This document shows positions 32,650 to 42,075 of a DNA stretch of 50,243 nt, piece by piece. The DNA is from Thermoanaerobacterales bacterium (GTDB lineage Bacteria > Bacillota > Desulfotomaculia > Desulfotomaculales > JASEER01), in NCBI GenBank assembly GCA_030019475.1, contig JASEER010000016.1:1-50243 (forward strand), read 5' to 3'. A model generated the notes under the pieces. That model made no database searches. It was not told the origin of the DNA and was given only the letters and a program-made list of their open reading frames with translations. Each line of letters begins with the position of its first letter. The first letter of the stretch is position 1. The translations under genes and the position numbers were made by a program.

Positions 32650-32705
32650 ATATTATCCGGGTCTCAACTGAAATCCGGCTGAATACGACCTGAAAAGTTG
32701 TTGAA
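32650..32705 (-). promoter_or_regulatory. 11-bp-phased TTCAG array and -10 box upstream of response regulator gene
   Basis: Four consecutive 11-base units from 32705 to 32662 begin TTCAA, TTCAG, TTCAG and TTCAG, followed after six bases by TAATAT at 32655-32650, about 45 bases before the regulator start. Same half-site and period as the two longer arrays, hence a likely autoregulatory promoter. Confidence 0.7.
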
Positions 32706-32740
32706 CATCCGCAGTTGCCATTGCAGGGGCGGACGACCTT

Positions 32741-33580
32741 CTATCGCATCCGCAGCGCCGCCGGATCCACCTCCGGGACCAGCCCCGCCCGCGCGGCCTG
32801 GCCGAGCAGGACGGTTACCGCCGCGTAGCCCGTCTCGCCCAGATTCATGGAGAACTCGTTCACGTAAAGCTCGATGTGCGCTCTTACCACTTCCGGGGAC
32901 AACTCCTGGGCGTGGCGCAGCACGTACTCCTGCGACGCCTCCGGGTGTGCCCGGGCGTATTCCACCGATGCCCGGATCCAGCCGGCGATCGCCGGCAGAT
33001 CCAGTGACCGGCGGGCGATGATCGCGCCCAGCGGCAGCGGCAGGTTGGTATCGGCCTCCCACCAACGGCCTAAGTCAGCTAAGAGAGTCAGTCCATACGA
33101 AGGATAGGTGAAGCGCGCCTCGTGGATCACCAGCCCGGCATCAACCACCCCGTCGCGCACCGCCGGCATGATCCTGTGAAACGGCAGCACCACGATCTCC
33201 CCCACGTCCCCCGGCACGTGCGCGGCGGCCCACAGCCGGAACAGTAAGTAGGCGGTCGACCGCTCGCCCGGTACCGCCACCCGTCGGCCGGCCAGCGTCT
33301 CCGGACCGCCGCCTGCTCTATTTGACGTCAACACCAGCGGCCCGCATCCCCGGCCCACCGCCCCCCCGCACGGCAGCAGCGCGTATTCGGACAACACCCA
33401 TGGGAGCGCCGCATACGAAATCTTGATGACATCGGGCCCGCCGGGGCCGGCCGCCAAACTGTTCGTGATGTCGATATCGGCGTAGGTCACGTTTAGCTTC
33501 GGTGCACCGGGGATCAGTCCGTGTACCCAGGCGTGGAAAATGAAGGTGTCGTTGGGGCAGGGAGAGAAGGCGACTTTCAT
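32741..33580 (-). CDS. mqnD: 1,4-dihydroxy-6-naphthoate synthase (menaquinone, futalosine pathway)
   Basis: The 279-residue protein matches MqnD, which converts cyclic de-hypoxanthinyl futalosine to dihydroxy-6-naphthoate. The family opening FSPCPNDTFIFHAWVHG, the PDVIKISYAALP segment and the C-terminal FSMNLG region are all visible. ATG 33580 has GGAGGT six bases upstream and overlaps the mqnB stop by four bases. Its presence says the organism makes menaquinone by the futalosine route. mqnA and mqnC, which complete that route, are not in the window. Confidence 0.93.
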   Translation of the reverse strand: MKVAFSPCPNDTFIFHAWVHGLIPGAPKLNVTYADIDITNSLAAGPGGPDVIKISYAALPWVLSEYALLPCGGAVGRGCGPLVLTSNRAGGGPETLAGRRVAVPGERSTAYLLFRLWAAAHVPGDVGEIVVLPFHRIMPAVRDGVVDAGLVIHEARFTYPSYGLTLLADLGRWWEADTNLPLPLGAIIARRSLDLPAIAGWIRASVEYARAHPEASQEYVLRHAQELSPEVVRAHIELYVNEFSMNLGETGYAAVTVLLGQAARAGLVPEVDPAALRMR

Positions 33581-34218
33581 GCTAACACCTCCGATAACAC
33601 CGAGCCGGCAGCCTGCAGAACGTCCAGGGCCTCTTTGATACGCCACGCGTTCCGGTCGCGTGGGCCGACCAGGTTCGAGATAGCGCGGATTTCCAGAACG
33701 GGTACACAACGCTCGTGCGCGGCGAAAGCCACGCCATACCCCTCCATGGCCTCCGCGGCGGCCCCCGGCACCCGTGCGGCCAGTTCCGCGGCGCTCTCGG
33801 CCGTCCCCGTCCCCGTCGCCACCGTGAGCACAGGGCCGGTCCTGACCGTAAGCCCGGCCGCGGCCAGCGCCCCGGTCACCGCTTTCACCAGGCCGGCATC
33901 GACCGGGAGGCGGGTGGAGCCGAAACCGAGCTCATCCAGACTGCTGAAACCTTCGGGGGTCTCAACTCCCAGGTCGGCGGCGACGATCTCGTCCGCCACC
34001 ACGAGGGAGCCCACCTCGGCCCTACCGGCAAATCCCCCGCCGATACCGGCACTCACGACCAGGTCGTACCCGGCGGTGGCCAACACCTTCGCTGTGTTGG
34101 CCGCGGCCGCTACCGGACCGACACCGGCGACCAGGACGTCAAACATCCTGTCGCCGTGCAGCCCGCGCAACACCGCTTCCCTCTCCGCCGCAACGGCGGT
34201 CACCACGAGGATACGCAT
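33577..34218 (-). CDS. mqnB: futalosine hydrolase
   Basis: The 213-residue protein is an MTA/SAH nucleosidase-fold enzyme. It has the ILVVTAVAAEREAVLRGL opening, SAGIGGGF, and the AEAMEGYGVAFAA catalytic region with an essential Glu, as in MqnB, which removes hypoxanthine from futalosine. I start at ATG 34218 (MRILVV); the longer upstream frame is tRNA sequence. The gene lies between a tRNA-Ser and mqnD, and the four-base overlap with mqnD indicates one transcript. A general nucleosidase is the alternative, but the pairing with mqnD settles it. Confidence 0.92.
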   Translation of the reverse strand: MRILVVTAVAAEREAVLRGLHGDRMFDVLVAGVGPVAAAANTAKVLATAGYDLVVSAGIGGGFAGRAEVGSLVVADEIVAADLGVETPEGFSSLDELGFGSTRLPVDAGLVKAVTGALAAAGLTVRTGPVLTVATGTGTAESAAELAARVPGAAAEAMEGYGVAFAAHERCVPVLEIRAISNLVGPRDRNAWRIKEALDVLQAAGSVLSEVLA

Positions 34219-34295
34219 TCCCGCTTCCCACCTGCCGGAGTCCATAATAAGAGGGGTTTCGCGCCCGAAGCACGAAACCCCTTCATCTCTTGATA

Positions 34296-34391
34296 TGGCG
34301 GAGAGAGTGGGATTCGAACCCACGAGGCGGATTTTGGTCCGCCTACTCGATTTCGAGTCGAGCGCCTTCAACCAGACTCAGCCATCTCTCC
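34296..34391 (-). tRNA. tRNA-Ser(CGA)
   Basis: A 96-nt tRNA with encoded CCA, acceptor GGAGAGA/TCTCTCC, a long variable arm and anticodon loop CTCGAAA (anticodon CGA, reading UCG). Confidence 0.95.
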
Positions 34392-34415
34392 GCTTGTTGA
34401 CGTATTTGTTTGTGG

Positions 34416-34898
34416 TCACTCCTCTTCCCGGCGCAGCCGGGCGAAGAAGCGCTGCAGGAGCGCCGCGCACTCCCCGGCCAGGATCCCGCCGATGACCTCC
34501 ACTTGGTGGTTGAAGCGGGGCTCGCGCAGGAGCTCGACTACCGATCCGGCCGCTCCGGCCTTGGGGTCCTCGGCCCCGTAAACCACCTGCGCCACCCGCG
34601 CCTGCACCAAGGCGCCGGCACACATCGGGCAGGGCTCCAGGGTGACGTAGACGGCGGCGTTTTCCAGCCGCCAGCCGCCGAGGACGCGGGCCGCCGCGCG
34701 CATGGCGACGATCTCGGCGTGCGCCGTGACGTCGTTTTGCGTCTCCCGCAGGTTATGCCCCCGGGCGACGATCCGGCCGCCGACGGCCACCACCGCCCCC
34801 ACGGGCACTTCCCCGAGGGCCAGGGCCTTTTCGGCCTCGGCCAGCGCCTCGCGCATCAGCGCCTCGTGCGCATTCAGAACCGCCTTACCAAAACGCAA
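34416..34898 (-). CDS. tadA: tRNA-specific adenosine-34 deaminase
   Basis: The 160-residue enzyme has the zinc deaminase motifs HAE (H60, E62) and PCPMC (C90, C93), with RFNHQVEVIGG near the C-terminus as in TadA. It deaminates A34 of tRNA-Arg(ACG) to inosine; that tRNA is encoded 0.5 kb upstream on the same strand. Start uncertain: TTG at 34898 keeps the usual N-terminal helix but lacks a good ribosome site, while ATG at 34856 has GAGG five bases before it. Confidence 0.94.
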   Translation of the reverse strand: MRFGKAVLNAHEALMREALAEAEKALALGEVPVGAVVAVGGRIVARGHNLRETQNDVTAHAEIVAMRAAARVLGGWRLENAAVYVTLEPCPMCAGALVQARVAQVVYGAEDPKAGAAGSVVELLREPRFNHQVEVIGGILAGECAALLQRFFARLRREEE

Positions 34899-34904
34899 CG
34901 TAAA

Positions 34905-35075
34905 AACCCGGCTTTATGAGATGCGAGAGGTGAGTGAGAGGTGGGATGTGAGAGGTGAGAGGTGGGATGCTTGAAGGGATTCGCTTCGCGAATTCCCATC
35001 CGCTGTTCCCACTTCTCACTTCCCGCTCCCACTTCCCATCTCTCACTTCCAACCTCCCACTTCCCACTTCTCAAA
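34905..35075. repeat. GA/CT-rich inverted repeat element
   Basis: GAGAGGTGAG and GGTGGGATG units on the left face CCCACTTCTCAC-type units on the right across a core at 34970-35018. The core, GGATTCGCTTCGCGAATTCC then CATCCGCTGTTCCCAC, is nearly identical to that of 45579-45627. The whole can fold into a long hairpin. It encodes no convincing protein, since its apparent frames repeat WEVGS-like units. Confidence 0.7.
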
Positions 35076-35152
35076 TGGTGCGCCCGGAGGGACTCGAACC
35101 CCCGGCACGCGGTTTAGGAAACCGCTGCTCTGTCCTCCTGAGCTACGGGCGC
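35076..35152 (-). tRNA. tRNA-Arg(CCT)
   Basis: A 77-nt tRNA with acceptor GCGCCCG/CGGGCGC, encoded CCA and anticodon loop TTCCTAA (anticodon CCT, reading AGG). Confidence 0.95.
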
Positions 35153-35284
35153 AAGTAAGTCGTCGGTCAGCGGTCGTCGGGGATACAGGATAAGACAGAG
35201 AAATCCGCCCCCGGCGAATTCCCTGACCGCCCTGACCGACTGCAGGTCGGCACCCTAAACATTGTAAAAGTGAGAATGTCAGAA

Positions 35285-35334
35285 GGCATACCTTTGCCAT
35301 CCTACCTCCGACCTCTCACTTCCCACTTCTCAAA
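35285..35334. repeat. CT-rich repeat fragment between tRNA-Arg genes
   Basis: CCTCTCACTTCCCACTTCTC directly precedes the 3' end of tRNA-Arg(ACG) and is shared with the ends of the element at 34905-35075. A GTCGTCGGTCAGCGGTCGTC tract lies at 35159-35178. Confidence 0.5.
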
Positions 35335-35410
35335 TGGCGCGCCCGGAGGGATTCGAACCCCCAACCTACAGATCCGTAGTCTGGTGCTCTATCCATTGAG
35401 CTACGGGCGC
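35335..35410 (-). tRNA. tRNA-Arg(ACG)
   Basis: A 76-nt tRNA with acceptor GCGCCCG/CGGGCGC, encoded CCA and anticodon loop CTACGGA (anticodon ACG). It is the expected substrate of TadA, whose gene lies just downstream. Confidence 0.95.
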
Positions 35411-35415
35411 GTATC

Positions 35416-35509
35416 TGGCGGAGAGAGTGGGATTCGAACCCACGAGGCAGGTTTTGCCCACCTACTCCCTTAGCAGGGGAGCGCCTTCGACCGGCTCGGC
35501 CATCTCTCC
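35416..35509 (-). tRNA. tRNA-Ser(GCT)
   Basis: A 94-nt tRNA with long variable arm, encoded CCA and anticodon loop CTGCTAA (anticodon GCT, reading AGU and AGC). Confidence 0.95.
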
Positions 35510-35568
35510 AAACTCTTTAGCTTTAACGACGGAAGACTCGGGCGGCCTCCCACCGGCAGCCTCCATAA

Positions 35569-35658
35569 TGGCGGAGGGGGTGGGATTCGAACCCACGGAA
35601 CCCGTAAGGGTTCAACGGTTTTCAAGACCGCCTCCTTAAACCGCTCGGACACCCCTCC
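35569..35658 (-). tRNA. tRNA-Ser(TGA)
   Basis: A 90-nt tRNA with acceptor GGAGGGG, encoded CCA, long variable arm and anticodon loop CTTGAAA (anticodon TGA, reading UCA). It is first in the tRNA cluster after the promoter at 35686-35714. Confidence 0.95.
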
Positions 35659-35685
35659 GTATGGGCGGCGTCTCGCGCAAATATC

Positions 35686-35714
35686 ATTTTAGCATGGCCC
35701 CTGGTACCTGTCAA
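35686..35714 (-). promoter_or_regulatory. consensus promoter of the tRNA cluster
   Basis: TTGACA (35714-35709), a 17-base spacer and TAAAAT (35691-35686) lie about 30 bases before tRNA-Ser(TGA), directly after serS. It probably drives the two tRNA-Ser and two tRNA-Arg genes. Confidence 0.85.
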
Positions 35715-35731
35715 TAAAGGCCCCCGGCTTC

Positions 35732-37118
<1,387 letters not shown>

Positions 37119-38699
37119 TTACAGGCTCACCTGGCGCACCCCGAGCACGCCGTCCACCTTGGCGATCTCCTCGAGCGTTTCAGGCGGGACGGGGCTGTCG
37201 ATGGTCAGGACCATGACCGCCTTGCCGCCGACCGCCTTGCGCCCGACCTGCATGGCGGCGATGTTGATGTCGTGGGCGCCGATCAGGGTCCCCACCCGGC
37301 CGATGATGCGCGGCTTGTCAATGTGCGGGATGACCAGCATGTGCCCCCTGGGCACGGCGTCGATACGGTAGCCGTCGATGAAGACCACCCGGGGGTCGAA
37401 GCCCTGGAAGAGGGTGCCGGCGAGTTCGTGTTCCGACTCGCTGGCCGTGACCTTCACCGTCATCAGGCTGGCGTAGTCCTCGGCGCGCTCGGAGCGGGTC
37501 TCGGTGATCTCGATGCCGCGATCCCGGGCGACCAGCATGGCGTTGACGTAGTTGACCCGCTGCTGCAGGATGCTGTCCAGGAGCCCCTTGACCAGGGCCG
37601 TGGTCAAAGGCGTCACCGGCTTGGCGGCCAACTCGCCGTTGTAGGTGACCGAGACCGCCTTGATCCGCCCGCTGACCAGCTGCGCCTGGAAGCGCCCGAG
37701 CCTTTCGGCCAGCCCCAGGTACGGCCGGACCGCCTGCAGCTCGGCGGGCTTTAAGGCCGGGATGTTCACGGCGTTCTTGACCAGCTCGCCCCGCAGGGCG
37801 GAGACGATCTCCTCGGCCACGTCGACCGCCACGCTGACCTGGGCCTCGCGCGTGGACGCTCCCAGGTGCGGGGTGGCGATGAAGTTCGGCAGTCTCAAGA
37901 GGGGGCTTTCGGTCTGGGGCTCGACCTCGAAGACGTCGAGCGCCGCCCCGGCCACTTTCCCGGAGGTGACGGCCTTGTAGAGCGCATCCTCGTCGACGAT
38001 GCCGCCGCGGGCGCAGTTGATGACCCGCACCCCTTCCTTCATCAGGCCGAAGGCCCGCTCGTCCAGCATGTGGTAGGTCTCCTTGGTCTTCGGCATGTGG
38101 ATGGTGATAAAGTCGGCCTCGCGCAGGACGTCGTCCAGGGAGCCCAGCCGCACGCCCAGTTCCCGCGCCCGTTCCTCGGTGATGTACGGGTCGTAGGCCA
38201 GGACGTCCATCTCCATCGCCTGGGCCCTCTTGGCCACCCCGCTGCCGATGCGACCCAGGCCGAGGATGCCCAGGGTCTTGTTTCGCAGCTCCACGCCGAC
38301 GAAGGCCTTCTTGTCCCAGACCCCGGACTTCAGGCGGGCGTCGGCCTGGGGGACGTTCCGCGCCAGGGCGAGCATCAGGGCCATGGTATGTTCGGTGGCG
38401 GCGATCGTGTTCCCCTCCGGGGCGTTGACGACGATGATTCCCTTCTCGGTGGCGTGTGCCACGTTGATGTTGTCCACGCCCACGCCGGCGCGGCCGATGA
38501 CCTTCAGGTTCGCGGCGCGGTCGATGACCTCGGCCGTGACCTTGGTGGCGCTGCGCACGATCAGGGCGTCAAAGCCCGGGATGATCTCCAGGAGTTCCTC
38601 CGGGGTCATCTTGTTGCGGACCTCCACCTCTATGCCGGGCTCGCGCTTTAAGACCTCGACCCCTTCCTGGTTGACGTTGTCGGTTACCAGCACACGCAT
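37119..38699 (-). CDS. serA: D-3-phosphoglycerate dehydrogenase
   Basis: A 526-residue enzyme catalysing the first committed step to serine. The substrate domain opens VLVTDNVNQEGVEVLK, the NAD fold has LGRIGSG near 145-155, and RGGIVDE and HLGAST carry the active-site residues. The C-terminal ASB and ACT domains (about 320 to the end) allow serine feedback. I start at ATG 38699 (MRVLVT), with GGAG seven bases upstream; an in-frame ATG 10 codons earlier has no such site. It lies 42 bases after the aminotransferase gene and shares its T-box leader. Confidence 0.95.
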   Translation of the reverse strand: MRVLVTDNVNQEGVEVLKREPGIEVEVRNKMTPEELLEIIPGFDALIVRSATKVTAEVIDRAANLKVIGRAGVGVDNINVAHATEKGIIVVNAPEGNTIAATEHTMALMLALARNVPQADARLKSGVWDKKAFVGVELRNKTLGILGLGRIGSGVAKRAQAMEMDVLAYDPYITEERARELGVRLGSLDDVLREADFITIHMPKTKETYHMLDERAFGLMKEGVRVINCARGGIVDEDALYKAVTSGKVAGAALDVFEVEPQTESPLLRLPNFIATPHLGASTREAQVSVAVDVAEEIVSALRGELVKNAVNIPALKPAELQAVRPYLGLAERLGRFQAQLVSGRIKAVSVTYNGELAAKPVTPLTTALVKGLLDSILQQRVNYVNAMLVARDRGIEITETRSERAEDYASLMTVKVTASESEHELAGTLFQGFDPRVVFIDGYRIDAVPRGHMLVIPHIDKPRIIGRVGTLIGAHDINIAAMQVGRKAVGGKAVMVLTIDSPVPPETLEEIAKVDGVLGVRQVSL

Positions 38700-38741
38700 T
38701 TCTTGTCTCCGCCTCCCGTAGTCAATCATTAACCGCCTTCA

Positions 38742-39902
38742 CTATTCCTTCTGCTCTTCTACCACAAAGACTTCCTGCGCCGCGCGTACGCCGGACCCGA
38801 GGGTCACCGGTATCCCGAGCGCCGCCAGGCCCATCTCCAGGGCCGCCAGGGCCGCCAGAACGTCCAGCCGGTCGGCGTAACCCATATGGGCGATGCGGAA
38901 GACCTTCCCCTTGAGTTGCGCCTGGCCGCCGGCGAACAGGACGTTGTAGCGGTCCAGGAGGAGCTTCCGCAGGTCGTCGGCGTTGATCCCCGCCGGCGCC
39001 TTGACCGCCGTGACCACCGGGGAGCAGACCGCCTCCTCGACCGGCAGGAGCTCCAGGCTCAGGGCCTTCACGCCGGCGCGGGCGGCCCGGCCCAGCAGAC
39101 GGTGGCGGGCGTAGACGTTCTCCATCCCCTCGGCCAGCATCAGGTCCAGGGCCGCCTCCAGGCCGAAGAAGAGGGAAACCGCCGGGGTGTAGGCCGTGTT
39201 CCACTTGGCCAGGGACTTGCGCGCCGCCTCCAGGCTGAAGTAGTAGCGCGGAGAGCGGCACTGGGCGACCCTCGCCCAGGCCTTTTCGCTGACGCTGATG
39301 ACCGCCAGGCCGGGCGGCGTCATGAGGGCCTTCTGGCTGGCCGTCACCACGATATCAACGCCCCACTCGTCGGTCTTCAGTTCGATGCCGCCCAGGCCGC
39401 TGACGGCGTCGACGCAGAGGATCGCCCGGTGTTCGCGTACCAGCGCCGCCAGCGCGGCGATGTCGTTGGTCACGCCGGTCGAGGTCTCATTCTGGGTGGC
39501 CAGGACGGCCTTTATCTCCGGGTCGGCCGTAAGCCGGGCGCGGACCTGCTCCAGGTCGTAGGACCGGCCCCACTCGAAAGCCAGTTCGATGACCTCCGCC
39601 CCGTATATCCCGGCCAGGTCGCGAAAGCGCTCGCCGAATTTGCCCCCGACCAGGGCCAGCACCCGGTCGCCGGGGTTGACGGTGTTCGCCACCGCGGCCT
39701 CCAGGCCGCCGGTTCCCGAACCGGTGAGGATGAACACCTCGTTCTTCGTCTGGAGGACCTGCCGGAGTTTACCGGTCAGGCGTTCGATGACGGCCGCGAA
39801 GTCCTTGCTCCGGTGCCCGATCATCGGGCGGGCCATGGCCTCGCTGACCTCCGGCGGCACGGGGGTCGGGCCGGGGATCATCAGGCGCAGTTTCCTGGTC
39901 AT
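38742..39902 (-). CDS. class V aminotransferase (serine-pyruvate/alanine-glyoxylate type)
   Basis: The 386-residue PLP enzyme has K191 in VTASQKALM as cofactor lysine, GPTPVPPEV near the N-terminus and a TGSGTGGLEAA cofactor loop. The family includes serine-glyoxylate and alanine-glyoxylate aminotransferases. Paired with serA and behind a T-box, it most likely supplies the phosphoserine or serine aminotransferase step, as in many Clostridia that lack serC. ATG at 39902 follows AGGAAG. Longer frames run into the T-box terminator. Confidence 0.9.
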   Translation of the reverse strand: MTRKLRLMIPGPTPVPPEVSEAMARPMIGHRSKDFAAVIERLTGKLRQVLQTKNEVFILTGSGTGGLEAAVANTVNPGDRVLALVGGKFGERFRDLAGIYGAEVIELAFEWGRSYDLEQVRARLTADPEIKAVLATQNETSTGVTNDIAALAALVREHRAILCVDAVSGLGGIELKTDEWGVDIVVTASQKALMTPPGLAVISVSEKAWARVAQCRSPRYYFSLEAARKSLAKWNTAYTPAVSLFFGLEAALDLMLAEGMENVYARHRLLGRAARAGVKALSLELLPVEEAVCSPVVTAVKAPAGINADDLRKLLLDRYNVLFAGGQAQLKGKVFRIAHMGYADRLDVLAALAALEMGLAALGIPVTLGSGVRAAQEVFVVEEQKE

Positions 39903-39924
39903 AGTCGGTCTTCCTCTCCTCCTG

Positions 39925-40194
39925 TAAAATAAACAACCCCTCGCCCCAAAAACAAGGGACGAGAGGCTTGCTCCCGCGTTGCCACCCTTTTTGGCCGTCT
40001 TCACGGCCCTCTCTCGCCGCCGCTAACGGCTGCGGCCGCCGTCCCCGCCTAGTCCGGACCACCGTTTCAGCGGGACCCCTTCGGGGAGGAATTCCCCGCC
40101 TTCCCCGCCGGTTCGCACCGCCCACCGGCTCTCTGTTTGGAAGAAGCTGCGGGTACTTTGCCCCTGCATAGGGTTTGCCGTTTATCGGATGACA
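39925..40194 (-). promoter_or_regulatory. T-box leader (tRNA-sensing riboswitch) of the serine operon, with terminator
   Basis: The minus strand contains the T-box core AGGGTGGCAACGCGG at 39988-39974. An AG-bulge and stem I apex, AGAGAGCCGGTGGGCGGTG, lies near 40135-40117. The terminator, CCTCTCGTCCC paired with GGGGCGAGGGG and followed by TTGTTTATTTT, is at 39966-39925. Uncharged tRNA would bind and stabilise the antiterminator. The stretch GAATTCC near 40092-40087 is the best candidate for the specifier loop and would offer UCC, matching the tRNA-Ser(GGA) encoded in this window. That assignment is tentative. Confidence 0.9.
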
Positions 40195-40200
40195 AAACCA

Positions 40201-40229
40201 ATTCTACTATAACTTCGCCCGCAAGGCAA
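40201..40229 (-). promoter_or_regulatory. promoter of the T-box/serine operon
   Basis: TTGCCT (40229-40224), 17 bases and TAGAAT (40206-40201) lie just before the T-box leader, directly after the pdxT stop. Confidence 0.6.
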
Positions 40230-40238
40230 GAAATTTCT

Positions 40239-40826
40239 TCACGAGGCGGCAAGATCCAAGAAATAACGGTGCAGCCGCCGGTCGGGGGTCAGTTCCGGGT
40301 GGAAGGCCGCGGCCAGGAGTCGGCCCTGCCTCACGAGGACGATCTTGCCGTCGAACGAAGCCAGGACCTCTGTTCCGGGGCCGACCGCCGTGACATAGGG
40401 GGCACGGATGTAGACCGCCCGCACCGGCTCCGGGCCCAGCGCCGCGACGTGCAGGTCGGTCTCGAAGCTGTCGACCTGGCGCCCGAAGGCGTTACGCCGG
40501 ACGGTGATGTTCATCAGGCCCAGGCGGGGCTGGGGCACCCCGTCGATGTCCTGCGCGTCCTCGATCTCCTTCGCCAGGAGCACCATCCCGGCGCAGGTCC
40601 CGAAGATCGGCCACCCGGCCTCCCCTTTCTCACGGACCGGGTCGAGCAAGCCGTATTCTTTCATCAGCTTGCCGATCGTCGTGCTCTCGCCGCCCGGGAT
40701 GATCAGGGCCCGGCACTCATCCAGCCGGCCGGGCTTGCGGATTTCCACCGCCTCGCAGCCCAGCTCGCGGATGGCGCGGGCATGCTCGATGAAGGCCCCC
40801 TGCAGGGCCAGGATACCGACGCGCAT
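40239..40826 (-). CDS. pdxT: pyridoxal 5'-phosphate synthase glutaminase subunit
   Basis: The 195-residue glutamine amidotransferase supplies ammonia to PdxS. Class I features are intact: PGGEST at 44-49, catalytic C78 in FGTCAGM, and H176 and E178 in FHPEL. ATG at 40826, four bases after pdxS. The longer upstream frame is pdxS read out of frame. It forms the PLP synthase complex with the preceding gene, and PLP is used by several enzymes encoded here. Confidence 0.96.
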   Translation of the reverse strand: MRVGILALQGAFIEHARAIRELGCEAVEIRKPGRLDECRALIIPGGESTTIGKLMKEYGLLDPVREKGEAGWPIFGTCAGMVLLAKEIEDAQDIDGVPQPRLGLMNITVRRNAFGRQVDSFETDLHVAALGPEPVRAVYIRAPYVTAVGPGTEVLASFDGKIVLVRQGRLLAAAFHPELTPDRRLHRYFLDLAAS

Positions 40827-40830
40827 TCCC

Positions 40831-41715
40831 TTACCAGCCCCGGTCCTGCATCCGCTCGTGCGGGGCGATGCTCGAGATCTCCAGGCCGGGCATGGCCTCG
40901 CCCAGGTCGCGCGAGATCTCGGCCAGGATCTGCGGGTCGTTGTAGTGGGTGGTGGCGGCGACGATGGCCCTGGCGCGGGCCGCCGGGTTGGAGGACTTGA
41001 AGATGCCCGACCCGACGAAGATGCCGTCACAGCCGAGCTGCATCATCAGGGCGGCGTCGGCCGGAGTGGCGATCCCGCCGGCGGCGAAGTTGACGACCGG
41101 GAGGCGGCCCAACTCGGCCACCTGGGTCACCAGATCGTAGGGCGCGCCCATCTCCTTGGCGGCGTTGACCAGCTCCTCCCTGGGGAGCACGGTCAGGCGG
41201 CGGATCTCGTCGCTCACCAGGCGCATGTGGCGCACGGCCTCGACCACGTTACCGGTGCCCGGCTCGCCTTTCGTGCGGATCATGGCCGCGCCCTCGGCGA
41301 TCCGGCGCAGGGCCTCGCCCAGGTTCCGCGCTCCGCAGACGAAGGGAACCTTGAAGAGGTGCTTGTTGATATGGAACTGCTCATCGGCGGGGGTCAGGAC
41401 CTCGCTCTCGTCGATGTAGTCCACCCCGAGGGCCTCGAGGATCTGCGCCTCCACGAAATGGCCGATGCGCACCTTGGCCATCACGGGGATGCTGACGGCG
41501 TCCTGGATGCGCTTGATGACCGTCGGGTCGGCCATCCGGGCCACCCCGCCGGCGGCACGGATATCGGCCGGCACCCGCTCCAGGGCCATCACGGCGCAGG
41601 CCCCGGCCTCTTCGGCGATCCTGGCCTGCTCCGGGGTGGTGACGTCCATGATGACGCCGCCCTTGAGCATTTCAGCCAGGCCTTTCTTAACCGTCCAGGT
41701 TCCCTTTTCGACCAT
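40831..41715 (-). CDS. pdxS: pyridoxal 5'-phosphate synthase PdxS
   Basis: The 294-residue TIM-barrel synthase makes PLP from ribose 5-phosphate, glyceraldehyde 3-phosphate and ammonia. Conserved segments include [17 protein letters not shown] with D24, [12 protein letters not shown]81 in MAKVRIGH, and [19 protein letters not shown] at 41715. It is normal in length and the first gene of pdxST. A TTTCAC-17-TATATT match lies about 50-80 bases upstream and is a reasonable promoter. Confidence 0.97.
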   Translation of the reverse strand: MVEKGTWTVKKGLAEMLKGGVIMDVTTPEQARIAEEAGACAVMALERVPADIRAAGGVARMADPTVIKRIQDAVSIPVMAKVRIGHFVEAQILEALGVDYIDESEVLTPADEQFHINKHLFKVPFVCGARNLGEALRRIAEGAAMIRTKGEPGTGNVVEAVRHMRLVSDEIRRLTVLPREELVNAAKEMGAPYDLVTQVAELGRLPVVNFAAGGIATPADAALMMQLGCDGIFVGSGIFKSSNPAARARAIVAATTHYNDPQILAEISRDLGEAMPGLEISSIAPHERMQDRGW

Positions 41716-41893
41716 TGAACAGATGCCTCCCGCTGAGAACTTTCTGCTTTTGCCCTATGATACGGGAATATATTACATCAACCATCGGCGTGAAACAACC
41801 GCCTCCTGCCGGCATGGGAAACATTGCTGCGCGAAGAGGATGGATTCCGTACGCAACCTATAGTCAAATGACAACTGCCGGAGGGGAAGAGGT
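41716..41893. other. intergenic region upstream of pdxS
   Basis: AT-rich sequence between pdxS and the small plus-strand frame. Nothing is visible beyond the possible pdxS promoter (TTTCAC-17-TATATT on the minus strand). Confidence 0.4.
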
Positions 41894-42060
41894 ATGGACA
41901 TGCGTGACGACGAGAAGGGCCAAAAGGCGGCCCCGCAAAACAGGAGCAGACGGTCCACCGCGCCGAAGGGTTAAAGGGCATAGCGCCGGAGCCTGATGAA
42001 CTCACGGCGTGGGACGTAAACCCCGAGTTGCAGGACACAGGTACCGACCAGGAACGGTGA
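41894..42060 (+). pseudogene. possible frame-disrupted small acidic protein gene
   Basis: ATG at 41894 follows GGAGGGGAAGAGG. The first frame codes for MDMRDDEKGQKAAP and stops at 41974 after 26 residues. One base shift in CCCCGCAAAACAGG leads to another open frame that continues KQEQTVHRAEGLKGIAPEP and DELTAWDVNPELQDTG, ending at 42060. The composition of the two halves (acidic, Gln and Pro rich, no stops) fits one hydrophilic protein of about 55 residues. It may be a pseudogene or chance. Confidence 0.35.
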
Positions 42061-42075
42061 GTGGCGGCCGACGGT

